Assembly: GCF_030068605.1 (NCBI RefSeq) | Contig: NZ_JASJOU010000004.1 | Span: forward strand, 310,001-374,000 | Length of the DNA stretch: 64,000 nt | Reading direction: 5' to 3' | DNA from: Xanthocytophaga agilis | GTDB lineage: Bacteria > Bacteroidota > Bacteroidia > Cytophagales > 172606-1 | In this document: piece after piece, positions 17,727-26,305 of the stretch | Layout of the letters: each line of letters starts with the position of its first letter | How positions within the stretch are numbered: position 1 is the first letter of the stretch | Notes under the pieces: generated by a model | The model's input: only the letters and a program-made list of their open reading frames with translations | Databases searched by the model: none | Told to the model about the DNA's origin: nothing | Position numbers and translations under genes: made by a program

Positions 17727-18587
17727 ATGAAAAGACATATTCACGTTATTATAGCTTTTTGTTTCCTTGTCTTTGGTCTTAGTTCGTGTCTTGAAGATAT
17801 TGGATATACAGATATTGTAGAGTCGAAGAATGCACAAATGATTGCAAGCTTTTATGGCTCTCAAGGAGGTAATCTTTTAGTCGAAAAATTTGTAGTTGAT
17901 TCTGCTAAGGAAGTAGAATTAACAGTAACTGTAGCTGGTCAATTTGCTCCTGACAAAGAATATGCTGTAACCGTTAGCGGGAATCAAGCTGCTTTGGATA
18001 AGTATAATAGCATTTATCGTATACCTAATGGAGATGAAGCATATACATTGTTACCTGTTGAGGCATACACAATTGAAGGGCCGATTGTTGTAAAGAAAGG
18101 CGAAAAGGATGCCTCTTTTAACGTAGTTGTTACTGTACCATCTACCTTGGATTTCAGCAAAGATTATGCGTTAGCATTGGCAATTACTGATGCTTCTGGT
18201 GCAACAATCGCGAGTAATGTAGGATATACAGTTATTGCTATTACTGGTTTGCCTAATGCATATGAAGGTGATTACCATTCTACTGGATTTTTTCAGCATC
18301 CAACATTACCCAGAGATATAAATAGGGACAAGCATTTGAGTTCTATTGACAAATTTACAAGTGAAACCGAGTTTGCTGATTTAGCAGGAAATTATAAGAT
18401 GTGGTTGAAAGTAAATGCAGATAATACTGTCACTATTACCCCTAAAGAAACTGCAGCTACTGTAAGTAGTTTTCAACAAACTGGTACTAACAAATATGAT
18501 CCGGAAACCAAAACATTTACATTGAATTATAGATATGTAGGAGGTAATGGCGATCGGATTATAAATGAAACTATAGTAAAGAAATAG
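17727..18587 (+). CDS. DUF1735-domain (BT_3987-like) surface lipoprotein
   Basis: A 286-residue lipoprotein with lipobox LSSC at about residues 18-21. Residues about 35-170 form a DUF1735 (BT_3987-like N-terminal) beta-sandwich domain with KYNSIYRIPNGDEAYTLLP and VVKKGEKDASFNVVV. The C-terminal part (about 175-286) has the YDPETKTFTLNYRY signature seen in many such proteins. These are usually the third gene of SusCD operons and are thought to be surface glycan- or substrate-binding proteins. The gene at 24580-25461 is a paralogue in the second operon. It is the last gene before a strong terminator. Confidence 0.85.
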   Translation: MKRHIHVIIAFCFLVFGLSSCLEDIGYTDIVESKNAQMIASFYGSQGGNLLVEKFVVDSAKEVELTVTVAGQFAPDKEYAVTVSGNQAALDKYNSIYRIPNGDEAYTLLPVEAYTIEGPIVVKKGEKDASFNVVVTVPSTLDFSKDYALALAITDASGATIASNVGYTVIAITGLPNAYEGDYHSTGFFQHPTLPRDINRDKHLSSIDKFTSETEFADLAGNYKMWLKVNADNTVTITPKETAATVSSFQQTGTNKYDPETKTFTLNYRYVGGNGDRIINETIVKK

Positions 18588-18684
18588 AGCTGTATGATTT
18601 CGAATCCTTCTTCTTTGCTTTTAAAATTTGGTAAAATAAAAGTATGTGAATTATAGAAGGAATAATCTTACAAGTGTTTTATTT

Positions 18685-18720
18685 AAAAAGCGGGACAAAT
18701 TTATATTTGTCCCGCTTTTT
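18685..18720 (+). terminator. Strong intrinsic terminator of susCD operon 1
   Basis: A perfect 16-bp inverted repeat (18685-18700 with 18705-18720) with a TTAT loop. The GCGGGAC core is flanked by A5 and T6 tracts, so it could act in both directions. Confidence 0.93.
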
Positions 18721-19544
18721 TGCTTTCTGTACTATTTTCTATTATTCACTCTATAGTGTTTTATTTAATCCTGAAGGATTACAGTTTAATACTTTTCTTG
18801 TCATTCTTTTTAGTATTTTTTCTGGATATATATACTGTCATATCTATTGGTTTTGAGTTTAACTCATCTCTACTTCCTGTAACCCATCACCTGACTTCCT
18901 CTCTTTAGAATTAATCATACCCTTCTGATTTAGTATTATCATCTAATGTATTGTCTACTAATTTACTCTAAATGATGACCTCTGTTATCTGAGAACTTTT
19001 AGTTTTTACTATAATCCGCATTTTACAATTTAAAACGATTTCATTTTGTGTTTATGCCTTTGGCTAGAAGTTTTATAAAAGCTAGTAGATGTTTGCAAAA
19101 TAAAATGCTGATAAAAAGTATATCAAAATAGTGTAAGGCTATGACCGGAAATCTTAGAAGATAAGGTCGAAATTTTAGTAAATAGTGAGTGGGTAATGTG
19201 GTTTATAGAGGCTTATATATACATAGGGGATAGGAGTTAGTAGGGTAGTTTTCAGGTCTTTTGAAGCAGAAACACAAATAGATGTATTTGTATTTTATCT
19301 ATTTTATTTAGTACATAATATTAGTTGAGAATCTATATGATGGCAAACATGAGTAATAGTTAGTCGATCAATTAAAGTGAGAATTACCAAGATAGTGAAA
19401 TTTATTTCTATGTATTGTTTGTTGATAATTTGGTTTTTTATTTATTTAGCGAAATAATTTTAGTTAATGATCAATATTGCTGTATTAATTTATTGATTAT
19501 TCGTTATCTGTAGTTTTTTTTTCTAATGCTCATAAGGTGTGGTT

Positions 19545-19558
19545 TACACATTTGTGTA
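19545..19558. promoter_or_regulatory. Candidate operator palindrome upstream of susC-2
   Basis: TACACATTTGTGTA is a perfect 14-bp palindrome about 194 bp before the susC-2 start. The upstream region of susC-1 holds a comparable TATACAGTGTATA. Whether they bind the same regulator is speculative. Confidence 0.35.
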
Positions 19559-19731
19559 CCCCAGTAAATACCTTATAACAGAATAATATCTACAGACATA
19601 TGAAAAGCAGCATAAAAGTTAATGATTGTTACTAAAGCCTCGAAGTATAAATTGTAATATTTTAAGATCTTCTACCAATGAACAGAAAAGTGATGACCAG
19701 CTATTGATTAAATCATATACTTCAAACTAAT

Positions 19732-19751
19732 CAAACTTTAAACCTTAATTT
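19732..19751 (+). promoter_or_regulatory. Conserved 20-bp leader directly before susC-2
   Basis: CAAACTTTAAACCTT followed by AATTT abuts the ATG and matches the susC-1 leader at 19 of 20 positions. Sequence further upstream shows no such similarity. Confidence 0.6.
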
Positions 19752-22700
19752 ATGAGAAAACTTTTACTAGTAGGTTTTACATACCTGCTATGTGTTGGGC
19801 TTGCCTTGGCTCAAGACAGAACGATAACCGGAAAGGTGACAGATGCAACAGACGGGACACCTCTGCCTGGAGTAAGTGTTAGTGTAAAAGGAACTACCAA
19901 AGGGACTACTTCAAGTTCAACAGGTACTTATTCTCTAACTGTTGGAGATGGAGATAAAGTATTGGTTTTTTCCTTCATTGGATTTAAAGCGCAGGAGGTA
20001 GAGATTGGAAATCGTTCTTCTGTAGATATTAAGCTAGCACAGGATGCTACTGAACTAAGTGAAGTAGTTGTAACAACTGCGGGTGGTCTTCAGGCAAGAG
20101 TTAGAGAACTGGGAACTTCTCAAACTATTTTAAAGTCACAAGATATTACAGGTGGTAGAGCTGTGAACCTTGCTGGTGGTCTTCAGGGTAAAGTGGCTGG
20201 TGCTCAAATTAATGCAACAAGTAGTGGTGTTAATCCTGATTTTCGTATTGTACTTCGTGGACAACGTTCTCTTACCGGTAATAACCAGGCATTAGTTGTT
20301 ATTGATAATGTTATCGTTCCTAGTTCTGTATTGGGTACACTTAATATGAACGATGTAGAGTCTGTTAACATTCTTCAAGGTGCGGGTGCTGCTGCTATTT
20401 ATGGATCTCAGGCTTCCAATGGTGCTGTGATCATTACAACAAAAAAAGGAAAAGATGGAAAGGTTGATATTACTGTTTCTCAAAATGTGCAGTGGTCTCA
20501 AGTTGCTTTCCTTCCAAAAATTCAGGAAGGTTATGGGCCAGGCGGTTCTGCTTATGGAATAGGTCCTGATGGAAAACCTGTTTTCAATTACCTGGAAAAT
20601 CAATCCTATGGTCCACACTTTGATGGGACTTTGAGACCACTTGGGCCAAAACTAGAAGATGGTTCTCAGTTATATTCTACATATGACTTTAAACCTGGTC
20701 ATGATGATTTCTGGCAGACTGGTTTAATTAATCAGACAGATTTTTCTCTTTCGTCTGGTGATGAGAAATCAAGCTTTTACATTTCTGGTCAATATGTGAG
20801 TTCAAAAGGTACAACACCTGGTGATAAATATACTCGTGGTAATATTCGGGTGAATGGTACCAGAAAAGTAGGAAATACTGTAATGGTAACTTATTCCACT
20901 TCTTATGCTCCTGACCATTATGACGTTTCGTCGGCAACATCTAACATTTATTCTAACATGTTAAATATGCCTTCAAATGTGGATATTACTCAATTTAAAG
21001 ATTGGAGAAATAACAAGTTCTCATCTCCAAATGGTTTTTATAACCCATGGTATCAGAACCCATATTTTATGGCAGATAATTATAGAAGAGATGAGAGAAA
21101 TAAGTATCTGACTGGAAATCTGGAAATAAAATTTACTCCTATAAGAGGTCTTGATCTGATTGCCCGTCAAGGTATTTCTTCTCGTTTTTTTACACAAAAG
21201 CAATTCAATGGGGCTTACAAGTATAGCGATTACGCAAAAAATACCGATCAAAGTTCAAAAACAGATATTCCAGCGAGTGTAACAGAAACTGCTAACAATT
21301 CTACTCAGTTGGTTACTGACTTACTTGGGCAATATGATAAGCACTTTGGTGTAATTAATGCTAATTTAGTTGCTGGTACTCAGTTGATTGAAAATACAGG
21401 TAGATATCTGACAACAGGAATTGGTGGATTGATTGTAGATGATCTATATAACTTGAGCAATGGTACTGGTACTCCAGCCTATGCAGAAGCTGAATACAAA
21501 ACTCGTTTAGTTGGTGTATATGGAAAACTGACTTTAGGTTATAAAGATTATTTGTTCTTAACTGCTAGTGGCCGTAATGACTGGGATTCAAGATTGAATA
21601 AGGAAAATCGTTCATTCTTCTATCCCTCTTTAGAAGCTTCTGCTATTCTGAGTGATATCTTCCCTGAAATGAAAGCAAGTGGATTGATTAACTATGTTAA
21701 ATTGAGAGGAGGTATTGCAAAAACAGGTCAGGTTAACTTAGGTGGTTTGACTGGATTTCCAGGAAACTTCTCCAATTTTGGAGCTTATTATACTCTGCCT
21801 ACTTTTAGTAGTAATGTGAGTTATGGCACCAACAATGGTTTTCCTTATGGTAGCCTAGCTGGATATTCTGTAAATAACTCTTTAGTAAGTACTGATCTGA
21901 AACCTGAGTTTACCCATACGTATGAAGTTGGTTTAGATTTCAATCTGTGGAATGATAAAATTACATCTGCTGTAACTTACTTCCATAGCCGTACAGATAA
22001 TCAAACTGTTACTACAAGTGTTTCAAATAGTACAGGATATAATGCTTTAACTACAAACGTAGGTGAAACAACATCAGAAGGGGTTGAATTTCAATTACAT
22101 GTAACTCCAATTAAAACTCCAAACTGGACTGTAACGGTTGGTGGTAACTATTCATACCTAAATAACCAGGTAAATTCAATTTCTGCGTTATTACCTTCTT
22201 TATCTTTAGCTACTTCTGGAAATGCTAATTCTTCTGCTGTTGCAGGTCAGTCGTTCCCTGTAATTATGGGTCTGGATTATCAACGTGATCCACAAGGACG
22301 TGTCATTGTGAACAAAACAACAGGACTTCCTTCTGCCACAACTTCCAATGTGATTTTAGGAAATGCTACTCCTAAAAATCGTTTAGGCATGGATGCAGTT
22401 GTAAATTATAAAAACTTCCGTTTCTCTATCTTATTTGAATACCGTAGTGGATACAAAGTATTCAATGGGATTGGTACTGAGTTAGACTGGTCTGGAACTG
22501 GTTACAGAACCGCTTTATATGGACGTGAAAGTTTTGTATTCCCTAATTCAGTTTATCAGGACGGAACAAACACAGATGGTTCTCCTATCTATGTTGAAAA
22601 TACAAATGTGACCATTGCAAACGGAAATGGAAATAATGGTTTCTGGTCTGATGGTATCAACAGAAACGTTACCTCAAATTATATTTCATCTGGTAACTTC

Positions 22701-22943
22701 CTGAAACTAAGAGAAATTTCATTGTCTTATGATCTGCCTGGCAAGTTTACTGGTAAAGTGCTGAAAGGCGCTAACATTAGTGTACAAGGAAGAAACTTGT
22801 TCCTGTGGATGGCAAAAGACAATTACTATACTGATCCTGAATATAGTTCAGCAGGTGTGACAGGCAATGGGTCTGGTTTGAACGACTTGGGACAAACACC
22901 TCCTACCCGTTATTATGGGGCAACATTGACTTTGAGACTGTAA
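19752..22943 (+). CDS. SusC/RagA-family TonB-dependent outer-membrane transporter (susC-2)
   Basis: A 1063-residue protein with the same layout as susC-1: signal peptide to about residue 21 (ALAQ), CarboxypepD_reg-like domain (about 24-100), plug domain with NQALVVIDNVIVP and GAGAAAIYGSQASNGAVIITTKKG, then the barrel ending in YYGATLTLRL. It is a clear paralogue of susC-1, so the two loci probably arose by duplication and now take different substrates. A susD, a DUF1735 lipoprotein and a short lipoprotein follow on the same strand and should form one operon. As with the first locus, there are no carbohydrate-active enzymes next to it. Confidence 0.95.
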   Translation: MRKLLLVGFTYLLCVGLALAQDRTITGKVTDATDGTPLPGVSVSVKGTTKGTTSSSTGTYSLTVGDGDKVLVFSFIGFKAQEVEIGNRSSVDIKLAQDATELSEVVVTTAGGLQARVRELGTSQTILKSQDITGGRAVNLAGGLQGKVAGAQINATSSGVNPDFRIVLRGQRSLTGNNQALVVIDNVIVPSSVLGTLNMNDVESVNILQGAGAAAIYGSQASNGAVIITTKKGKDGKVDITVSQNVQWSQVAFLPKIQEGYGPGGSAYGIGPDGKPVFNYLENQSYGPHFDGTLRPLGPKLEDGSQLYSTYDFKPGHDDFWQTGLINQTDFSLSSGDEKSSFYISGQYVSSKGTTPGDKYTRGNIRVNGTRKVGNTVMVTYSTSYAPDHYDVSSATSNIYSNMLNMPSNVDITQFKDWRNNKFSSPNGFYNPWYQNPYFMADNYRRDERNKYLTGNLEIKFTPIRGLDLIARQGISSRFFTQKQFNGAYKYSDYAKNTDQSSKTDIPASVTETANNSTQLVTDLLGQYDKHFGVINANLVAGTQLIENTGRYLTTGIGGLIVDDLYNLSNGTGTPAYAEAEYKTRLVGVYGKLTLGYKDYLFLTASGRNDWDSRLNKENRSFFYPSLEASAILSDIFPEMKASGLINYVKLRGGIAKTGQVNLGGLTGFPGNFSNFGAYYTLPTFSSNVSYGTNNGFPYGSLAGYSVNNSLVSTDLKPEFTHTYEVGLDFNLWNDKITSAVTYFHSRTDNQTVTTSVSNSTGYNALTTNVGETTSEGVEFQLHVTPIKTPNWTVTVGGNYSYLNNQVNSISALLPSLSLATSGNANSSAVAGQSFPVIMGLDYQRDPQGRVIVNKTTGLPSATTSNVILGNATPKNRLGMDAVVNYKNFRFSILFEYRSGYKVFNGIGTELDWSGTGYRTALYGRESFVFPNSVYQDGTNTDGSPIYVENTNVTIANGNGNNGFWSDGINRNVTSNYISSGNFLKLREISLSYDLPGKFTGKVLKGANISVQGRNLFLWMAKDNYYTDPEYSSAGVTGNGSGLNDLGQTPPTRYYGATLTLRL

Positions 22944-23014
22944 TTGGTTGAGAAGAAGCTTGTCAATGTTTCAGGAAGAAATTGATTTTAGACATTAATT
23001 TGAAAGAATTAAAA

Positions 23015-24562
23015 ATGAGAAAATTATCGATAGTAATTTGTTTGTTTGCTGCAGTATTGTCATCCTGCAACAACTATCTCGATGTAAATAAGAACCCTAA
23101 CGCACCAACTGCAGTAACACCAGAACTGGTATTACCACAGGCTCTTACTGCTACTGCCCTTGTGTTGAATAACTATAATACATATGGGAGTCAATTGGGT
23201 GGTTATGCTGCCAACGCTGGCGGATATGGTGGTTTTAATGAAAACGTATCGTATGCATTTACTCCCAACAACTACAGTGGATTATGGGCTGTTACATATG
23301 ATAATCTTGAAGATTATCAATATATAATCAACCAAACTGCCGATGTTGATGCAGATATCTATTTCAATGCTGCTGCAAGAATAATGCGTGTATACGATTT
23401 TCAATTGTTAGTAGATACATATAATAATGTACCTTATACAGATGCATTGAAAGGTGCTGATATGTTAACTCCAACTTATGATAAGGGCGAAGATATTTAT
23501 GTAGGCCTTGCTAAAGAACTGGATGATGCTATCGCTGCTATTAAAACCGGACAGGCTGCATCTGTGGCTCCAGCTGCTATTGACAATTATGATGTTTTAT
23601 TTGGCGGAGATATGACTAGCTGGATTCAACTTGCTAATACAATCAAGTTACGGCTTATGGTCCGAGCTAATGGCAAGGTTACTTTTAGTAATACTAGTTT
23701 TGATCCAGCGGGTTTTCTGACTACAGATGCCCTGATAAATCCAGGTTATACTCGTGATAATAACAAGCAAAATCCTTTATGGAATACTTGGGGATTTGCC
23801 TATAATGGTTCTGCTGGTAATAAAGCATGGATTCCTTCCACTTTCATCCTGGCATTCTATGATGGTACAAAGCTAAAAGATCCAGGTAGAGGAGCTAAAA
23901 TGTATTATCAATTTCCGTCTACTGGAACAAACCAACTTGGTTTTGAAAGTACTGGTATCCCTAAAAGTCCTGATGGCAGCTTCTGGTATCCAGGTACAGA
24001 AAGAACAGGAACCGTAGCCGGTGGATCTACAGGTGCATTGAAAGGGCCAGATGCCGGATACCCTCTTTTTACAGCTGCTGAAAGTTATTTTCTGCAAGCA
24101 GAAGGGGCTCTTGACAATATTCTTACCGGTGATGCAAAAGCTTTGTTTGAATCTGGCATTACTGCTTCATTTGAATATGTATATATGCTCCCTAATGGAT
24201 CATACTCTGGTACTCCAGATGCTGATGCTGCAAGTTATATTGCTAGTAATTCTACTTCCAGACTTGTGAATTTTAATCTGGCAACTACCACAGAGCAAAA
24301 GAGGGAGGCTATCGTTACCCAAAAATATATTGCACTTAATATGGTAAACAGCCATGAAGGATGGAATGAGTACAGAAGAACAGGTTATCCTGTTGTATCT
24401 GGAACTGCTGCCACAACAACATTTGCCTCAACTGTATCTCAAAGTACCCGTCCTGATAGATTACCTTCCCGAATTCTATATCCAGCATCAGAGATACAAT
24501 ATAATCCAAGCAATGTTGAAACTGCTGATTCCTTTAACTCTCTAATCTTTTGGGCTAAATAA
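23015..24562 (+). CDS. SusD/RagB-like nutrient-binding lipoprotein (susD-2)
   Basis: A 515-residue lipoprotein starting at the ATG at 23015; a longer frame begins with TTG at 22982 but would spoil the signal peptide. The lipobox is LSSC (about residues 15-18), then NNYLDVNKNPNAPTAV, which is typical of SusD-like_2 proteins. Helical repeat segments include YDNLEDYQYIINQ and DFQLLVDTYNNVPYTDAL. The C-terminal SRILYPASEIQYN segment matches susD-1. It would bind substrate at the cell surface on top of SusC-2. The start is 71 bp after the susC-2 stop, and the next gene starts 17 bp after its own stop. Confidence 0.93.
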   Translation: MRKLSIVICLFAAVLSSCNNYLDVNKNPNAPTAVTPELVLPQALTATALVLNNYNTYGSQLGGYAANAGGYGGFNENVSYAFTPNNYSGLWAVTYDNLEDYQYIINQTADVDADIYFNAAARIMRVYDFQLLVDTYNNVPYTDALKGADMLTPTYDKGEDIYVGLAKELDDAIAAIKTGQAASVAPAAIDNYDVLFGGDMTSWIQLANTIKLRLMVRANGKVTFSNTSFDPAGFLTTDALINPGYTRDNNKQNPLWNTWGFAYNGSAGNKAWIPSTFILAFYDGTKLKDPGRGAKMYYQFPSTGTNQLGFESTGIPKSPDGSFWYPGTERTGTVAGGSTGALKGPDAGYPLFTAAESYFLQAEGALDNILTGDAKALFESGITASFEYVYMLPNGSYSGTPDADAASYIASNSTSRLVNFNLATTTEQKREAIVTQKYIALNMVNSHEGWNEYRRTGYPVVSGTAATTTFASTVSQSTRPDRLPSRILYPASEIQYNPSNVETADSFNSLIFWAK

Positions 24563-24579
24563 CTTATTAAACAGACTAT

Positions 24580-25461
24580 ATGAGATTCAATATATTAAAA
24601 TATCTGTGCTTGTTGGCATTTCCTGTAGTAGCAACCTCTTGTCTTGATGGTGACCCTATGAATATGCCTCCAGATGGAACATCACCAATTGTGATGATGA
24701 CTTATAATCCTGATGGCGGTACTACTGTTAACTCTGGTCTTCAATACTTTGCTAACTCTGCTTTGCTTAATGATCCTGCGCATCCTACTTTTACCGCGAC
24801 ATATGCAGTGACTATTCAGGGTAAGGTTAACAAAGATGTAGCATTTACTATTGATACCCCAGAAGAGGCTTTAGATGATTATATTGCTACAGATAAGATC
24901 AATTATCAGATGATGCCTGATTCTGCTTATGAGTTTGTTAATACTACTGCTACTATTAAATCAGGTGAGACTTATGCGGAGTTTCAAGTAAAATTCCATC
25001 TGGACAAAATTGATTTTACTAAAGATTATATGCTTCCTGTTACTGCTGTAAATGATGCAGGGCTTCCTACTAGTTCAAATCATGGATTTGTATACTTCCA
25101 TGTTGTTGGTAATCCATATGCTGGTGCTTACAAATCTACTTATACCCTAGAAAGAGCAGAGTCTGCTTCTGCTAACTATGTTGAAGATCCTAAGGTTTTG
25201 GTTGCACAAGATAAGGAAGTATTGAAGCAACAAGCTGGTAAGCAGCCGTTTAGTAATAATACTGGTATTACATTCCTATTCTATGTAAACGAAGATAATA
25301 CTGTTACTATTGAAAGTGATCCAGAAGCTGCTGTACAAATAACTCCAAGTAGTAAAACTTCAACATATGATCCTGCTACAAAAACATTTCATCTTTACTA
25401 TGAATATTTAAATACAGCAGGTAATTACAGAAGATTTAGTGAAACGCTTGTGAAGAAATGA
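24580..25461 (+). CDS. DUF1735-domain surface lipoprotein, operon 2
   Basis: A 293-residue lipoprotein with lipobox ATSC at about residues 18-21. It has a DUF1735-type N-terminal domain with DDYIATDKINYQMMPDSAYEF and IKSGETYAEFQVKF, then a C-terminal domain with STYDPATKTFHLYYEYLN that parallels the ending of the operon-1 protein. It presumably binds the same substrate as SusD-2 at the surface. The 17-bp gap to susD-2 and 51-bp gap to the next lipoprotein support one transcript. Confidence 0.83.
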   Translation: MRFNILKYLCLLAFPVVATSCLDGDPMNMPPDGTSPIVMMTYNPDGGTTVNSGLQYFANSALLNDPAHPTFTATYAVTIQGKVNKDVAFTIDTPEEALDDYIATDKINYQMMPDSAYEFVNTTATIKSGETYAEFQVKFHLDKIDFTKDYMLPVTAVNDAGLPTSSNHGFVYFHVVGNPYAGAYKSTYTLERAESASANYVEDPKVLVAQDKEVLKQQAGKQPFSNNTGITFLFYVNEDNTVTIESDPEAAVQITPSSKTSTYDPATKTFHLYYEYLNTAGNYRRFSETLVKK

Positions 25462-25512
25462 TAACAGGTAGTATAGAATTTAAGGTGACTTTAATTTTAA
25501 TAAATAGCAATT

Positions 25513-26232
25513 ATGTTTAAACGAATATATAATTACGTTCCACTTGTCATTGGTGCTCTATTAGCATTATCTTCCTGCAAGGATGATGATGATGATAAAA
25601 TAAAGACATATTCTTCATTGGTTGAGGTAACGAATAGCTCGCTACAGTTTGATAAATACAATATGAATTTATTGTTTTCGGTTGATGGTGGGCAGACTTT
25701 TGTTGACTACCCTCTTATTAAACCAGGACAAAAGTACCAGGTAAAAGTGCATAATTCCGGGTCTGATTGGTTTTCTGCTGGTGCAGATCTTACCACTGAT
25801 GATCATTATACCTTTGATTGGTCTGGGTCTGATCCTAAACCTGTAGGTACTGGTGATAGCGGTGTTGCTGAGTTTGTTGCAGGTAAAAACAATAGTGTAC
25901 TTCTAAAGGTTTCAGATGCTTGTCCTTATAGTGCTTCAGATTGGGCAGGTACTTACTCTGCTTCAGAAGATGGTGGAAATGCATATCCTGTAACTCTTAC
26001 GGCAGATCCTAGCGTTCCTAATCGATTTGTTTTGGATAATTTTTATGATAGTGAACTAACTGCATATATAGATTTTGATCCAACAACAGGCACTGTTAAA
26101 TTTCCTAATCAGACTACTGGTGGAGAAGATATAACAGCTTCATCTGGTGTTTATAAAAGCTGTACAGGAGAGATAATTATAAAGTTGCATTTTGATGGAG
26201 GTGATTGGTACTACAGTTTAACAAAAGACTAG
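25513..26232 (+). CDS. Lipoprotein of unknown function, last gene of susCD operon 2
   Basis: A 239-residue protein with a signal peptide and lipobox LSSC at about residues 20-23, followed by an acidic KDDDDDK stretch, a known surface-export-type signal context for Bacteroidota lipoproteins. The mature part is rich in beta-strand and aromatic residues (NLLFSVDGGQTFVDYP, YTFDWSGSDPK, WAGTYSASEDGG) and looks like one or two beta-sandwich domains. I do not recognise a named family. Operon 1 has no counterpart, so this may add substrate specificity to system 2. A terminator follows 7 bp after the stop. Confidence 0.75.
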   Translation: MFKRIYNYVPLVIGALLALSSCKDDDDDKIKTYSSLVEVTNSSLQFDKYNMNLLFSVDGGQTFVDYPLIKPGQKYQVKVHNSGSDWFSAGADLTTDDHYTFDWSGSDPKPVGTGDSGVAEFVAGKNNSVLLKVSDACPYSASDWAGTYSASEDGGNAYPVTLTADPSVPNRFVLDNFYDSELTAYIDFDPTTGTVKFPNQTTGGEDITASSGVYKSCTGEIIIKLHFDGGDWYYSLTKD

Positions 26233-26241
26233 ATCTTATAA

Positions 26242-26270
26242 AAAAGAGGCTACTTTAAGTAGCCTCTTTT
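26242..26270. terminator. Bidirectional intrinsic terminator between susCD operon 2 and the M16 protease
   Basis: A perfect 13-bp inverted repeat (26242-26254 with 26258-26270), TTA loop, with an A-tract on one side and a T-tract on the other. It serves two convergent genes. Confidence 0.92.
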
Positions 26271-26305
26271 AGTTTAGATTATAAGAGCAAATTACGATAG
26301 AAGTG

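Larger units (their letters stand above)
18721..19751. other. Long AT-rich non-coding region between the two susCD operons
   Basis: About 1 kb with no credible gene: the short open frames have no RBS and are of low complexity. It contains a hairpin-forming dyad at 19143-19168 (GACCGGAA, ATCTT-AG-AAGAT, GGTC), a 14-bp perfect palindrome TACACATTTGTGTA at 19545-19558, and the conserved leader at 19732-19751. It probably carries the susC-2 promoter, regulator sites and a long 5' leader. Confidence 0.5.

Noticed and set aside
18674-18908. Two short Phe/Tyr-rich open frames after the first susCD operon
   Set aside because: One begins in the terminator hairpin, both are low-complexity AT-rich frames with no RBS or domain.
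22982-23014. TTG-initiated N-terminal extension of susD-2
   Set aside because: The ATG at 23015 gives a proper lipoprotein signal peptide directly.
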